A DNA stretch of 64,000 nt from Cladocopium goreaui. Its lineage: Eukaryota; Sar; Dinophyceae; Suessiales; Symbiodiniaceae. The stretch is taken from assembly GCA_947184155.2 (NCBI GenBank), contig CAMXCT020000322.1, positions 124,501 to 188,500 on the forward strand. Reading direction: 5' to 3'. The notes beneath the pieces are model-generated. The model was not told the DNA's origin and ran no database searches. It saw only the letters and a program-made list of their open reading frames with translations. The position numbers and the translations under genes were made by a program. Of this stretch, positions 1 through 10,356 are shown in pieces (positions within the stretch are counted from its first letter, which is position 1; every line of letters begins with the position of its first letter).

Positions 1-40
1 AACTCAAAGCAACATTTCCATGATGTTTCATCACTCGCAG

Positions 41-113
41 GTTTGATGGAGTTCTGGGCTTGGGTTTAGAAAGCCTTGCTCTGGATCCAGAGTTCAGCTT
101 CTACGGCCAGATG
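41..113 (+). CDS. Aspartic protease (pepsin-like) exon, partial gene
   Basis: Seen: after an acceptor AG at 39-40, a frame starting at 42 reads FDGVLGLGLESLALDPEF and then FSFYGQM. This matches gene A in this window, which reads FDGILGLGLEALSLGPGF then FSFFGEM at the equivalent place. The exon probably ends at 113, before a GC donor (gcaagg), matching the donor style of the other copies. It is the segment between the flap and the second catalytic Asp of a family A1 protease. No catalytic residue lies in this exon. The upstream part is outside the window and I could not follow the gene securely downstream. A stretch at about 455-530 with the peptide LIGGDAH could be the next exon (compare FGGHD in gene A), but that is weak. 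It is a third member of the local cluster, either intact beyond the window edge or a fragment. Confidence 0.6.
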
Positions 114-784
114 GCAAGGCACCAGTGCAGCTTGTAGGTTTTGCATGGCTTTGCTTTCAGTCTCGTCAACTGATTTTTTTCCCGCATGAAGGCTGCAGCG
201 CATGGCTGGAATTTGCATCAGCAGCCATTCAGGGCTCAAGTGCAAGAGGTTCAAGCGCCGGGGCTTGACCACCCAGAGGGTGTCACCAGCGCTGCTCTTC
301 ACAAATTCAAGGGGTTGCTGATGGTTGCAAGCTTTTATTTGCAGATATTTAGTTGCTCTTTTTTCAGTGTTGTTGTACATTGTTGTCATATGTTGTCATA
401 TAACATGTCGTGATTGTTTGCACTACCTCAAAGCTTTTCGGCGCTGAATTTACAACGTGCCCCAAAGGCTGATTGCTTTGATCGGTGGCGATGCCCATCT
501 ACGAAGAGAAAGTGATTTCCCCTTTTGCAATTCATTTTATACAGGACCAACACTGATTGTGGGCTGCATTTCGTGTGGAACGAAAAGGCTTGCAAATCTC
601 TCATTGACATCAATGCATGTATTTAGACTCTTAGACATGAACCCAGATTGCATGTATTTAGACTCTTAGACATGAACCCAGATACTGGCACGCAATAGTT
701 ATATGTTAGAACTGTTGCAAATTGGCTGAAAGTTAGACATGATTTGAAAAAAAAATGAAATCTGCTTCGCAAGTTTCTTTTTCA

Positions 785-1068
785 GGAGCACATCAAGACC
801 CATTTCCAAGATGGGCGAGTCGTCGAAGACACTGTCCCTGAAATCCAGTTGAATCCATCAGGTTGGACCAAGCTCCCATTTCAACAGGAAACGTTTCTTG
901 TGAAAACTGATGAATATGATTTGCGAGTTCCCTGCAGATGGAAAAGACTTTGACCTCATTCTCAAAGCTCCGTTTCCGAACATTGAGATCCTTCGTTGGG
1001 AGCCACCACATTGCCGAGACAGAGAGGCCATCGACAAAGATGACTTGACAAAGTTCGATCAAATCTGA
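785..1068 (+). CDS. Probable exon(s) of unrecognised gene
   Basis: Seen: after a TTTTTCAG acceptor-like tract, one frame reads QEHIKTHFQDGRVVEDTVPE and continues open to about 930. A second frame from about 938, after CTGCAG, reads DGKDFDLILKAPFPNIEILR and stays open to a TGA at about 1066-1068. Both have the mixed, charged composition of real protein, unlike the surrounding DNA. The frame change suggests either a very short intron ending in CTGCAG at about 937 or an indel. I do not recognise the protein. It lies just upstream of another exon-like segment (1110-1460) and may belong to the same gene. Confidence 0.35.
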
Positions 1069-1109
1069 AAGCAACTTGCAGTATCCTCAATTCACAATGA
1101 TTCACAATG

Positions 1110-1460
1110 ATTCACTGCTGTCACAGGCGAAGAATTGGTATACTTTGGACAACCGTCGTTTGTACTGTTTGCAGCGGATGGCAGCTGAGCACCTTGGTGC
1201 GCATTGCCTTCCAGCTGCTTCCAGCTGCCATGGGCCTGGTGACTCACGTGACTCACGGTGACTTGAGGCATTGGCCGAAGCGCGTGGGTGCTGTTGTTGA
1301 CATTTTGTACGCTGACACCGGACGGGTCCGGAAGAAGTACGACTCGACGACGGAAGGACGCTCTGTGACCATATCTCCCTCGGTGAAGGCGTGCAACAGC
1401 CACAAAACTTACAAGCATATCAAAAAGCTTCAAGAAAATAAAGAGAGAATCATTTCTTGA
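1110..1460 (+). CDS. Probable exon(s), protein with a WYTLDNRRL motif
   Basis: Seen: one frame reads NWYTLDNRRLYCLQRMAAEH from about 1130. A different frame, open from 1107 to the TGA at 1460, ends with WPKRVGAVVDILYADTGRV and a basic tail. The two frames overlap at about 1190-1220, so an intron boundary or an indel lies there. The W-x-LDNRRL-x-x-[LF]Q pattern is one I associate with small proteins and domains in algae and bacteria. I cannot assign a function with confidence. No start codon was identified, so the N-terminus is presumably in the upstream segment at 785-1068. Confidence 0.35.
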   Translation: MHCCHRRRIGILWTTVVCTVCSGWQLSTLVRIAFQLLPAAMGLVTHVTHGDLRHWPKRVGAVVDILYADTGRVRKKYDSTTEGRSVTISPSVKACNSHKTYKHIKKLQENKERIIS

Positions 1461-1969
1461 AAGTGTAGATAAAGACGGCGCGTACAGATGTGTACAGTAA
1501 CTAAGTTTCAAACTTCCACTATGCGATCGATATGAAACAGGTTCTAACATGTTGCGAATCGGTATGTGTCAGTTGAGGCGTGGCCTAGCCTTGTTGCGAG
1601 GTTCCAGCTCTTAGACGATGGGACTGGCGGGTGCAGATTGCACAGTCTCGACTTGTGGGTCAAGATGAAGCAGCGAAAGCTATGGACGCTGTGAATAGAG
1701 ACTGTGTCTCTCTTCTGCATATTTCTGCATTATTTCTGCATTATCTAGGCATTATCTTTTGCACAGTCTGTGTTTCCCGAATGCGTAGCGAAGGGTTCTT
1801 GTTTTACTTTGGGGGTCTGGGTGTGGAGAGCCTGTTCGCTCGACGCTGCTTTTGTGTCCGCAACCGTTTGCAACTGTCCTCAGCACCGCGGTGAAGGCCC
1901 TATGGCCGTGCCTATGGGGAGTGCTGCAAAAGTGGTCACTTTTGGAAGTTCAAATGTCGTGTAACTTCG
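1461..1969. other. No clear gene
   Basis: No convincing coding sequence is seen. A short open stretch at about 1634-1700 (peptide VQIAQSRLVGQDEAAKAMDA) has plausible amino-acid composition and could be an isolated exon, but no matching donor and acceptor pair or partner exon was found. Confidence 0.3.
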
Positions 1970-3010
1970 TTTCGTGTGGGTGGCGTGGCGCTTTGTGAAA
2001 TTCCAACATGTTTCATTACGCGTCAGAAAGTCGTTCTGTGTGACAGGTGCAATGCTTTTTCAGAGGATGAGTTCCATTTTTCGTCAGCCGCTGAACTTTG
2101 GAGACCTCAATCTTCATTTTGCGTGGCAGGCACAGCGCTTTAGACGTGTCGGGCTGCGTGTTTGGCGAACCGCATTGTCAGGACTGCGTCAAGTGGTGAC
2201 AACGAGCAAATTGCGTGGCAGGGGTGGCTTTTTGTGACATGTGATGAAAGTTGACGGAAGCCTCGCACGAAACATCGATTTTGAGGTAGCAGATTTTAGG
2301 CTTCATTGGGAAAATTGGCAAGAACACGTCGATTTTGTAGCTACAACGTGTGAACATACTGGGGGTTCCAAAAATGCTAAAATGGAGATACGCAAAAATG
2401 GATGGTTTTCAATGGAAAACTTTGTGAAATGGATGATCTGGGGATACCCCTTTTTAGGAAATGTCCATCTGAGGAAGTCTCGTCTCGATTCTCTGGTTTT
2501 CTTGTGGCGTCGCCGTGCCTACGGGGAAAGGTTGTAATGTCGTTTTTAGTGGCAGGCGTGGCATTTCAAGACATTCTCACGTGTCTGAAAAAGTGTCGAA
2601 AATAGTTTTGTGTGACGGGCGCAATACTGTGGCAAGGTTTTCCGAAGATGACTTCCATTTTTCGTGGCAGGCACAGCGCTTTGGAGGTGTACATGTTCAC
2701 TTTGCGCGGCATGCGCGCTGCTTTAGACGTGTCGTGTTGCGTGGTTTTTGCCAGTCGCATTGTCAGGGCAGCGTCAAGTGGTGAGAACGTGCAAATCCCG
2801 TGGCAAGTGTGGGGCATCGTGAGAGAGTCGTTTTGCGTGGTAGGCGCAGCATGTGGTGAACATCCGCCGTGTGTGGAATGTCATTTTGCGTGGCAGGCGC
2901 AGTATTTGGGACACTTTCGTGATTGCAATTGCGCTTTCCGAATTGGCACGGCTGCGCGAGGTGTGATGTTGCCTACGTCTTTCGTGCCATTTTGCGTGGC
3001 ATGGGCAGTA
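1970..3010. repeat. Degenerate interspersed repeat block (TTTGCGTGGCAGGC family)
   Basis: Seen: variants of TTTGCGTGGCAGGCGCAG recur irregularly (for example about 2117, 2661, 2836, 2886 and 2993), together with recurrent GTGTGACAGG(T/C)GCAAT and CTTTAGACGTGTCG phrases (2041, 2131, 2613, 2722). Spacing is uneven and units have diverged strongly, so this looks like an old decayed tandem or interspersed repeat. It is not a gene: the open frames through it have no consistent protein character. Confidence 0.6.
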
Positions 3011-3039
3011 CTTGGTGATGCTCTAGTCTAGACTCGACC

Positions 3040-4835
3040 CTCCCCACTCTACCTTCCACACTTTCCAAGACTACATTGAACATCTCACATCTGCACTCCA
3101 CACTACACACCCCACACTTTTCACTGCACAGTTGACATTCCACATCCGCACGCTCTACAATCTACACTTCACACTACGCACCTTGCACTCCACACTATAC
3201 CCTTTACACTCCCCCCACTACACCCTACGCTTTACACTCGATACTCCGCACTCTACACTTGACACTCCACACTCCACACTCTACACTTTACACTTTACAC
3301 TTGACTCCGCGCTCTACACTTTACACTGCGCACTTTACTCTTAACACTCCACACTCTACACTGTACACTTCACACTTTGCACTCCGCAGCTTACACTGCA
3401 CTTTACACTCCGCACTATACACTTTACACTCCACGCTCTACACTTTACCATTTATACTTTACACTTTACACTTCGCACTCTACACACTTTACGCTTTACA
3501 CTCCGCACTCTACACTTTACCCTCTATGCTTTACACTTTACACTTCGCACTCTACACTTTACACTGAACACTGCACACTCTACACTTTGCACTTCACACT
3601 TTGCACTCTACACTTTACACTTCACACTGTACAATTTGCACTCCACACCCCTCACTTTGCACTCTACACTTTGCACTGTGCACTTTGCACTTCACACTCC
3701 GCACTCTACACTTTACACTCCACACTTTACACTCTACTCTTGAGACTTTACGCTCCGCACCCTGCACGTTACAAACCCCACTCTACACTCTACACTCCGC
3801 ACTCTACACTCCACACTTTGCACTTGACATTTTATACTCTATATACACTGTACACTCCACACTCTACACTTTACACTCCACATTTTGCAGTTTACACAAT
3901 CCACTCTCTGCACTTTGCACTTTACACTCGCACTCTATACATTCTATACTTTACGCTCCACACTCGGCGCTCTGCACTTTACACTTCACAGTTTACACTT
4001 AACACTCTACACTGTACACTTTACACTTCTCTCTAGACTCCAGAGTCTACACTCTACATTTTACACTCCGCACTCTAAACTCTGCAATTTACACTTGACA
4101 CTCCGCACTCTACACTCTACACTTTACACCTTATAGTTTCCACTTTACACCGCGCTCTACACTGTACACTTTAGACTCCACACACTGCACTCTACAATCT
4201 AAGACTTTACACTTTACAGTACACTTGATACTCTACACTTGGCACTTTACACTCCACACTCAATGGGAATTTCAGGAACCTAAATTCGAGGTACCTACCA
4301 TATATAAGGCCTATATAAGGCCTATGTAAGGGAATATCCCCACAAAATATGGCCTTATATGGTACAATACCTCTATTTTAGGATCTTGAAATTCCCATTG
4401 GCACACTGCACATTTGACACTTTACACTTCACACTCTACACTTTACAGTTGACACTCCACACTCTACACCCTACACTCCACAGTGCGCACTTTACAGTAC
4501 ACTTAACACTCCACGCTCTACACTTTACACCTTACACTCTACACTTTACACTTTACACTCCACACTCCACACTGTAGACTTAACACTCCACGCTCTACAC
4601 TTTACACTCTACACTTTACACTCCACACTCCGCACCGTAGACTTAACACTCGACGCTCTACACTTTGCACTTTACACTTTGCACTCTACACTTTACACTC
4701 CACACTCCACACCTTACATTTTACACTCCACACTTCACACTCCACAATCCCCACTTCACACTCTACACACTACATTCCCCACTCAACACGCCAGTATTTT
4801 CACACTCCACACTTAGCACTCCACCCCATTCCATA
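3040..4835. repeat. Long degenerate minisatellite (CACTCTACACTTTACACT)
   Basis: Seen: about 1.8 kb of near-uninterrupted 9-base words such as CACTTTACA, CACTCTACA, CACTCCACA and CACTCCGCA. The base unit is about 9 bp and a dimer gives CACTCTACACTTTACACT. The plus strand is strongly C+T+A rich and almost lacks G. Long open frames through it (for example Thr-Leu-His/Tyr-Ser repeats) are a by-product of the 9-bp period, which keeps every frame open, and should not be taken as genes. The array is interrupted by the inverted-repeat element at 4261-4400. Confidence 0.95.
4261..4400. mobile_element. MITE-like inverted-repeat element inside the minisatellite
   Basis: Seen: about 140 bp beginning CAATGGGAATTTCAGGA and ending with the near reverse complement TCTTGAAATTCCCATTG. 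The inverted similarity runs about 50 bp inwards with a few mismatches and small gaps, as far as the AAGGCC words near the centre. Nearly the whole element can fold into one hairpin. It has no coding capacity. CACACT occurs on both flanks, but the host array is full of that word, so a target-site duplication cannot be proved. The base composition differs sharply from the surrounding CACTTTACA units, which supports insertion. It is most simply a non-autonomous DNA transposon (MITE). Confidence 0.75.
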
Positions 4836-5031
4836 CTCCACACTGGTACGGTATGAGGAAAATATATAAGACTGTTGCAATAACTTGTTTCACAAAAGTG
4901 TTTTACGGGACTGCATTCAGGTTTGTTGGTTGGTCTTGTTTTTTTGGTCTTTGGCTGTGCATGTTGCAAGGCCTGCAACATAAGACATCAGCTGTGAGTT
5001 TCTAGACTCTAGACGTAAATTCAGAATCGCC

Positions 5032-5516
5032 GTGTCATGTGTCAAGGCGAAACCCACTGTCCATGATCTCTGTGATGTACCGGGTCCAGCATTTGCCGCT
5101 TGGATCCACGACATGGCACAGAAATGGACAGATGGGGTTGGAAGGATTGGAAGGCCTCTGAACTTGCCGAAGTATACCTTGACTCAGTGGCACCACTGTT
5201 GGCCTGGTGAAATACCTGGTGAAGAAATGTGATTGGTTTTGTATGTTTTTTTTTCCTGAGGAAACGATGCTCAAGGATCAGACTGCTGACTTCGTGTCTA
5301 GCCTGGCAGCTCTCCTGAGCACAACTCGGGATCAACGTCAGCCTGCGGGTGAAGGTGCCGTGGTGCCAATTTTGTTGGAGTCTCAACTTGGATTCACCCA
5401 AGGCTTCCAAATGTTCAAAGGTTTACGGCCGATCTGCAAGGCACTTGGCAATGATTTGTCGGCACCAGTTTCTGTCAATTTTCACCAGGGCTATGTCAGG
5501 GCTATGCTGGGTATTT
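5032..5516 (+). CDS. Possible exons of an unrecognised gene
   Basis: Seen: a frame at about 5035-5230 reads AKPTVHDLCDVPGPAFAAWI and later NLPKYTLTQWHHCWPGEIPG. A second frame at about 5249-5516 reads EETMLKDQTADFVSSLAALL and continues through GAVVPILLESQLGFTQGFQM. Both look more protein-like than the neighbouring repeats, and the two frames differ as expected for separate exons. No domain was recognised. Exact splice sites are not resolved and the strand is judged only from peptide quality. Confidence 0.3.
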
Positions 5517-5796
5517 GAAGGTGACAGTTTTTCGTAATTTCGACAGTTTCGACTCAGTGACCTCTGTAGCTGATCCGAGGCACTGCAGCATCTCCAACCG
5601 AAAGCACTGCAGCTTCCGAAGCTTCCGAAGCTTCTGCAGAGAGCAGGCAGGGAACGCCTCGTGAGGCGTGGTCCCAAGATGTCCCGAGATGTCCACCGTC
5701 CGATCTTGGAAGACATTGACAAACTTTCTAACAAGCTTGTGGTTGATCCTAAAGTTAGCCAAATTGGTAGTAAGGAATGATTTTTGATCATTTTTC

Positions 5797-6810
5797 ATGT
5801 GTTCATTACAGCTGGACTGCAGTGTCGGCGTTCCTTTTGGATTTCCCACCAAGGCTGCTTTGACGAAAGTCAACATGCCAAGCAAACTGATTTGGAAGCA
5901 ACTTGACCAGACCACTAGTACCGCCTTCCCAGAAAGGATGTCCAAAAGCCCCCGAAGAAGGAGGGTGTACCCCCTTTTTCCTGCATTGTGGGAATGGCTG
6001 CAACAGCCGAGGCCTAAAAGTGCTAACGCGGAGGGATTTCGACCGTCGCAGATAAGGAGGTCCTTTGGGATTTGGTCCAGTTTACAAGATCTTTGCAAAA
6101 TCCGGGTAATTTTTGTCAAGAGCATCACCTTCAAAAGCGTGTCTTCGTGAGTGGATCAAAACCTCTTGAAGTCTTGCTTTTCTATTTTGACCTGGTATCT
6201 TTGAGCCTTGATACTTTAAGCTGTATAGAAGCTATCTCCGTTGTAGTATCGGTCTCCAAGAAACTCGTTTGCTTTTGGCTTATCCCTTGACCCAGTAGAT
6301 TCTTCAAACATCCAAAGGTCCAAGCTGAACACATTCAGAACTGCTGAGTAGCATCTTCCAGGAATGCCAGAAAACTTTCCAGCATCATCGATTTTCCTGA
6401 AACTGAGAAACAACATGCGACAGGAGCATTTGCCAGAGAGCTCAAGTCTCGAAGAGGAGGTGATTGAGCGGGTGCGAACACAACTTTCTCAGCCAGGACA
6501 AAAGGGCTTTGTCTGGAGACTCTGCTGTATACAGAGATGTTTTCAAGACTTCTCAATATGGTTTGATCGTGTTTGATATGGTTTGATATGGTTTGACGAT
6601 GAGTACATCGGTGAGTGCTCGAAGCTTTTCATAGGGAATGAAGCTGAAGGCCTTGCCACAAGCCAAACACCTCTGAGTCCTCTGAGGATTGAGAATTGGA
6701 ATGAGCGCTATCAGAAGGAACTTGGAAACTTGCGAGCTTTCTTGGAGAGCAAGACAGTGCATCCCTCATTTTTTGGAAGTGCTTTTGCAGAAAATCGATG
6801 CAAATGAAAT
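5797..6810 (+). CDS. Weak exon candidates
   Basis: Seen: open segments at 5797-6150 (contains GVPFGFPTKAALTKVNMPSK), at about 6490-6590 and at about 6598-6807 (DDEYIGECSKLFIGNEAEGL, then RIENWNERYQKELGNLRAFL). The last has good protein character and lies after a plausible AG. None is recognised. They could be exons of the same gene as 5032-5516, or chance open frames. Confidence 0.25.
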
Positions 6811-7018
6811 GCAAGTGTCTAGCGCAGGAATGTGCACGGACAGTGATGGTTTGCATGTCGATTCAACCAAAGCACTTAACCGAGGACTGCTTTGTTGTGA
6901 AGCCAGGAAAGGGACATGGGTATAGAGTCGAGGCTGGACTTATGGGCTGGACTTATGGATGTCTTGCCAAAGTGTGAAGACAGTCCTCCTGCGGAACGGA
7001 AGGTTCGAATATCCTGCA

Positions 7019-7197
7019 ACCAGTTGAAAATCCAACTAGAGAGAGAGAGAGAGAGAGANNNNNNNNNNNNNNNNNNNNNNNNNNNNNNNNNNNNNNNNNN
7101 NNNNNNNNNNNNNNNNNNNNNNNNNNNNNNNNNNNNNNNNNNNNNNNNNNNNNNNNNNAGAGAGACAGAAAGACAGAAAGAAAGAAAGAAAGACAAA

Positions 7198-7229
<32 letters not shown>

Positions 7230-7755
7230 ACGAAAGAACGAAAGAAAGGAAGGAAGGAAGGAAGAAAGAAAAGAAGAAAAGAGAGAGAGAGAGAGACGGG
7301 AGAGAAGGGCAGGAGAGAAGGGAGAGAAGGAGAAGGGAGAGAAGGGCAGGAGAGAAGGGCAGGAGAGAAGGGCAGGAGAGAAGGGCAGGAGAGAAGGGCA
7401 GGAGAGAAGGGCAGGAGAGAAGGGAGAGAAGGGAGAGAAGGGCAGGAGAGAAGGGAGAGAAGGGCAGGAGAGAAGGGCAGGAGAGAAGGGAGAGAAGGGC
7501 AGGAGAGAAGGGAGAGAAGGGAGAGAAGGGAGAGAAGGGAGAGAAGGGAGAGAAGGGAGAGAAGGGAGAGAAGGGAGAGAAGGGAGAGAAGGGCAGGAGA
7601 GAAGGGCAGGAGAGAAGGGCAGGAGAGAAGGGCAGGAGAGAAGGGCAGGAGAGAAGGGCAGGAGAGAAGGGCAGGAGAGACGGGCAGGAGAGAAGGGAGA
7701 GAAGCAAAGAGAAAGAGAGAGAGAGAGAGAGGGGGGAGAGAGGGGGAGAGAGAGT
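7019..7755. repeat. GA-rich simple repeat and minisatellite
   Basis: Seen: (GA)n at 7039-7058, then after the N block (GAAA)n at about 7170-7260, then a minisatellite built from two interchanging units, GGGCAGGAGAGAA (13 bp) and GGGAGAGAA (9 bp), to about 7700, then more (GA)n. It is an almost pure purine strand over about 600 sequenced bases. Such tracts can form triplex (H-DNA) structures and are hard to assemble. The Glu/Arg/Gly open frame across it is a composition artefact. Confidence 0.95.
7059..7158. other. Assembly gap (100 N)
   Basis: Exactly 100 Ns, the usual placeholder for a gap of unknown length. It lies inside the purine-rich repeat, so the real repeat length is unknown. Confidence 0.99.
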
Positions 7756-8099
7756 AGCGCACCGCCAAGGACATACTACTTTGCTCAAGAAACACCTAAA
7801 CATTCAGATGACATTGACAATATCCAGACCGATATTAAAAGGATTGGCTGACAATAGCTTTTCTTACCGGTGAAAACATTGCAGGTGGTGCAGCCACTTG
7901 CAAAGCAAGTCTGTGGGAAACGATGGAGGAAATCTGGAAAAACCGCTTGTTGCTTGGCTTGGCCATAGCCCCTTATCCTCCGTGGCTAAGATGCATTTGT
8001 ATTTTATGCAGAGCTTGTGGTTTTGTTTGGTGGCAGCTGTTTTAGACCAGGGTGCACTGTGCTTGAGGTTATGAGAATTTGTTTGGTAGAGACTGGGAT

Positions 8100-8740
8100 G
8101 TTGAAAGTGAATGTTTTTTTTTTTTAATTTTGTTTGCGATAAATTTGCATGTCCGATTTGCATTTTTTTGTGAGCAATTTGATGTTTGGAGTGGATTTGC
8201 ACTTTTCATTTGCATTTTTTTGCATTGGATTTGCAGCATGTTCTGCTGAATCGTGGAATCGCATTTTTTTTGCATTTTTATATAAAACATTTTTTTCGTT
8301 TTTTTGCAAATTTGCCATTTCCTGGCAGAACCTCTGGCAAAGCTGGAAAAATACAAAAAAACACTAGGACATTTGCACAAAAAATGCGAACAATTTGCGA
8401 CAAAATGCAAACACAATGCAAAACAAGCGAAAAAAACAGTAAAACTCGAAAAAACAATGGTTCTGCTGTTTTTCGGACATTTCCCTAATTTTTTCTACAT
8501 TTTTCTAGGTTTTTGATACCTTCCCAGGGGGCGCTTTGAATTTGCAAAAACAATGCGAACAATTTGCAAAAAAATTGTGAAAAAAATGCAAACAAATGTA
8601 CAAATGAATCCTTCGTTTCCAAGGCGCGCGTCCAATATGCAAATTCAAAATGCAAAATGAACCCGCCATACAAAAAAATGCAAACCAAAGTTGCAAAAAA
8701 AACAACAACCAAAACTCAAAAACCAAAAACAAACCGTCCC
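8100..8740. repeat. Low-complexity GCATTT / AAATGC strand-switch region
   Basis: Seen: 8100-8330 is T-rich with repeated TTTGCATTTTTTT words. From about 8340 to 8720 the same words appear on the other strand as AAAAATGCAAA. The two halves together are a loose, imperfect inverted repeat. No gene is seen here, and the open frames are Lys/Asn- or Phe-rich composition effects. Confidence 0.7.
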
Positions 8741-10356
8741 CAATCCCTACCAGGGACGCACTCTCATAAGCTTGAGGTTGATCCGGAGGATACAAAGCTT
8801 CTGCTTCGCTCCTGGATAATCCTTTCACTGATAATGCAGGCTTCAGTAGTTTGCAGGTTTCAAGTCAGCAATATTTGTGGAATTCGACACCTTTTGGGGT
8901 GGCAATCGCGAGAACTAATGTCATTGACACACCCAGAAGTGCTTCTCAGCACTGCGGATTGGGTGATTCATTGAATATTCCCCTCCAGAGTCCAGAGGAG
9001 GGATGGCGCAGTTTTGTAACGGTGTAGCCGTTGTTTTCTGGGCTAGACTGAGCCCAACATTTGCGGGAATCTGCTGTCTTGAAGTATGACAGAGGCCGCG
9101 CAAGGCCTTTGCTGGCAGACTGTCACTGACAGAACGAAGCCGCAGGCCTGAGAAAAGAGAAATTTGTACAGAACCTTCAGCACCTCACTTTGTGAGTGAA
9201 CTGATTGCACTGTGTTCACAAAGTTTTCCTGCTGTCTACAGCCAAATAGCGCGAGACAGTTGGACGTGCGTGTTCCGACAGCGGCTTGGAGTCCGTCATA
9301 CGGCACCGCTGATGTCAACTAACTAACTAACAAACCATCGTGCATGAAAAATGATAAAAAGTGGTACACAGTTGCACAGGGAATCACAGGGATTTGTGTG
9401 ATTTACGTCCAAGTTCCTAGTTTTTCAGTCACTTCAAGGCACAGCTCAAGCCATGAGCAGTTCACATATTGAGTAACTGTTTCTTTTCAGTGGATTTGCT
9501 CCGATTTGCCATCAGGACCGGCAAACTTGCTCCAATTTTTGGAGTCTTTATCGCAAAAGAGGCACGGGATCGGTTTGAGAGTTATTTTATGTTGTTTTGA
9601 CTTGTGAGGTTATCTTGCCGCACTATGACAGGACAAAGATGCGAGTGAAATTTCTCTTGGTGGTTGGTGTCCCAGAGGGCAGTACAGCCCTGTATTTCCG
9701 TATCGTTTGTTGCTTGATTGGCACATATTGGCACTGCAAAACACGATGACCATCGATGATCAGCCTGGGATTCGGTGATTTGATATGATTTGATGTCACG
9801 CTGCGAGGCAGTCTTGAGCCATTTAGGCTCAAGTCCCGGTACCGTACTAACATTCCTTGATCATCTACGCTACTACCACCCCAAGGCAGCTTGTTCGTGC
9901 TTGTCTAGTGTTTGATTCCGGTTGTTGATGCCAGTTGTGAGATTCTATGAGTGTGCATTCTGTCCGTAGTAGGCTATGGCGAAGCAATTTGTCAGACTGA
10001 CGCTCTATATTTGGCACCTTGGCAGCCAGGCACGGTCGTGCAGTTTGTTTGTCTACCAAGCTATTCTCTACGTTCAGTTGATTTCATCCAAATATCAAGG
10101 AACATCTGCAGTCTCCACCAGAAAAGGAGCTGCACATGTTTTTGTGGATGCCTTTGCTCATTCACATACAATTTCCAACTGCTTGCGCCGCTTCAAAAGC
10201 TAAGGCTTTCAAGCCGTACAGCAGACAGCTGTGATAGTGAAGTGTTTCTTGCCGGGCACACGACGATTTTTTTTTGTGCAACAGATTTAATTTCCTTTCC
10301 AAACATACCTAAGCCGCGTTGTACGTAGCAAGATTTTTCCAGTCTCTTTGTAAAAC
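8741..10356. other. Mostly non-coding; no clear gene
   Basis: One frame at about 8821-9030 (NSTPFGVAIARTNVIDTPRS) has plausible protein character and ends in TAG, but has no visible partner exons. The rest, including the 1 kb upstream of gene A, shows no convincing coding sequence, TATA box or other promoter signal that I can support. Dinoflagellate promoters generally lack a canonical TATA box. Confidence 0.4.
9817..9833 (+). other. Spliced-leader-like 17-mer within a perfect hairpin
   Basis: Seen: the sequence differs by one base from AGCCATTTTGGCTCAAG, the 3' part of the conserved 22-nt dinoflagellate spliced leader (established knowledge). The T at the ninth base of the 17-mer is A here. 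With the three preceding bases it forms a perfect stem, CTTGAGCC and GGCTCAAG around ATTTA. It lies about 520 bp upstream of the gene A start codon. It could be a spliced-leader relic left by retroposition of an mRNA. The palindrome also gives a chance explanation. No splice donor follows as in a functional SL gene (it continues TCCCGG). Confidence 0.3.

Noticed and set aside
3132-4136. Thr/Leu/His/Ser-rich ORFs in the CACTTTACA array
   Set aside because: The 9-bp period keeps frames open. There are no start context, splice sites or non-repeat portions.
4255-4410. CACACT as a proven target-site duplication of the MITE
   Set aside because: The host array contains CACACT everywhere, so the match on both sides is expected by chance.
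6916-7851. Glu/Arg/Gly-rich 311-codon ORF
   Set aside because: It lies in a GA-only minisatellite and passes through 100 Ns.
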